NCBI GenBank assembly: GCA_021816545.1
Contig: JAKAXP010000003.1
Span: 1 to 33,087, forward strand
Direction: 5' to 3'
Source: Bacteroidota bacterium
GTDB lineage: Bacteria > Bacteroidota > Bacteroidia > Bacteroidales > VadinHA17
Length of the DNA: 33,087 nt
The notes under the pieces were generated by a model. It was not told where the DNA came from. It saw only the letters and a list, made by a program, of their open reading frames with translations, and searched no databases. Each line of letters starts with the position of its first letter. Within the stretch, counting starts at the first letter, position 1. This document shows, in pieces, positions 33,061 to 33,087 of this stretch. A program made the translations under genes and the position numbers.

Positions 33061-33087
33061 GGTGTGTCTTATCCTTACCTGCGCCTG

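Noticed and set aside
1..33087. CRISPR array, insertion sequence, prophage or toxin-antitoxin pair
   Set aside because: No regularly spaced repeats, transposase, integrase or phage gene was seen; the gene content is housekeeping and envelope genes.

Overview
This window looks like a chromosomal segment of a Bacteroidota bacterium, probably from a Bacteroidales-like lineage. Three things suggest this. Several genes, and the tRNA, are preceded by the Bacteroidota-type -7 element TAnnTTTG. Strong Shine-Dalgarno sequences are mostly absent. The proteins (PurH, CarB, a TerB-ABCG fusion, PEGA lipid/secretory proteins, trigger factor, ClpP/ClpX) read like that phylum. The content is mostly housekeeping. 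I see no prophage, insertion sequence, CRISPR array or obvious defence island.

Layout. (1) Positions 1-6690 hold the 5' part of purH (minus), a lone MacB/FtsX-type permease (plus), rsmA (minus), a 1040-residue TerB-ABCG transporter (minus) and a small lipoprotein (minus). (2) Positions 6830-13302 form a plus-strand amino-acid block: a MalY/PatB C-S lyase overlapping carA by 4 bp, an ornithine cyclodeaminase/mu-crystallin family enzyme, an iron-sulfur L-serine ammonia-lyase and an M24B Xaa-Pro aminopeptidase. (3) Positions 13299-16485 hold a minus-strand argR-argG-argH operon. Its promoter carries two ARG-box-like sites spaced exactly as in enterobacterial operators. (4) Positions 16523-18824 hold two paralogous PEGA-type secreted/envelope proteins. 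(5) Positions 19157-24080 hold carB, a GNAT acetyltransferase and a family 2 glycosyltransferase. (6) Positions 24121-26414 hold a cluster of short intergenic repeats and a palindrome abutting recQ (minus). (7) Positions 26587-32018 hold tatC, lptB, tRNA-Leu(UAG), tig, clpP and clpX, ending in a strong hairpin terminator. (8) A lipoprotein (minus) closes the window.

How the genes fit together. CarA and CarB make carbamoyl phosphate. ArgG and ArgH carry out the last two steps of arginine synthesis, and ArgR is the arginine-sensing repressor. They sit within about 14 kb, but carA and carB are split by some 10 kb. The cyclodeaminase, serine ammonia-lyase and prolidase-like peptidase form an adjacent amino-acid catabolic or proline-linked set. 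tig-clpP-clpX is a classical protein quality-control set, here next to envelope-export genes (tatC, lptB).

The most notable observation is the paired ARG-box operator overlapping the argR promoter. Others are a Gly/Pro-rich insertion in ArgH next to a conserved active-site loop, a long charged tail on TatC, and two families of short intergenic repeats, one of which touches the 3' ends of both carA and carB. I did not find a convincing new multi-gene system.
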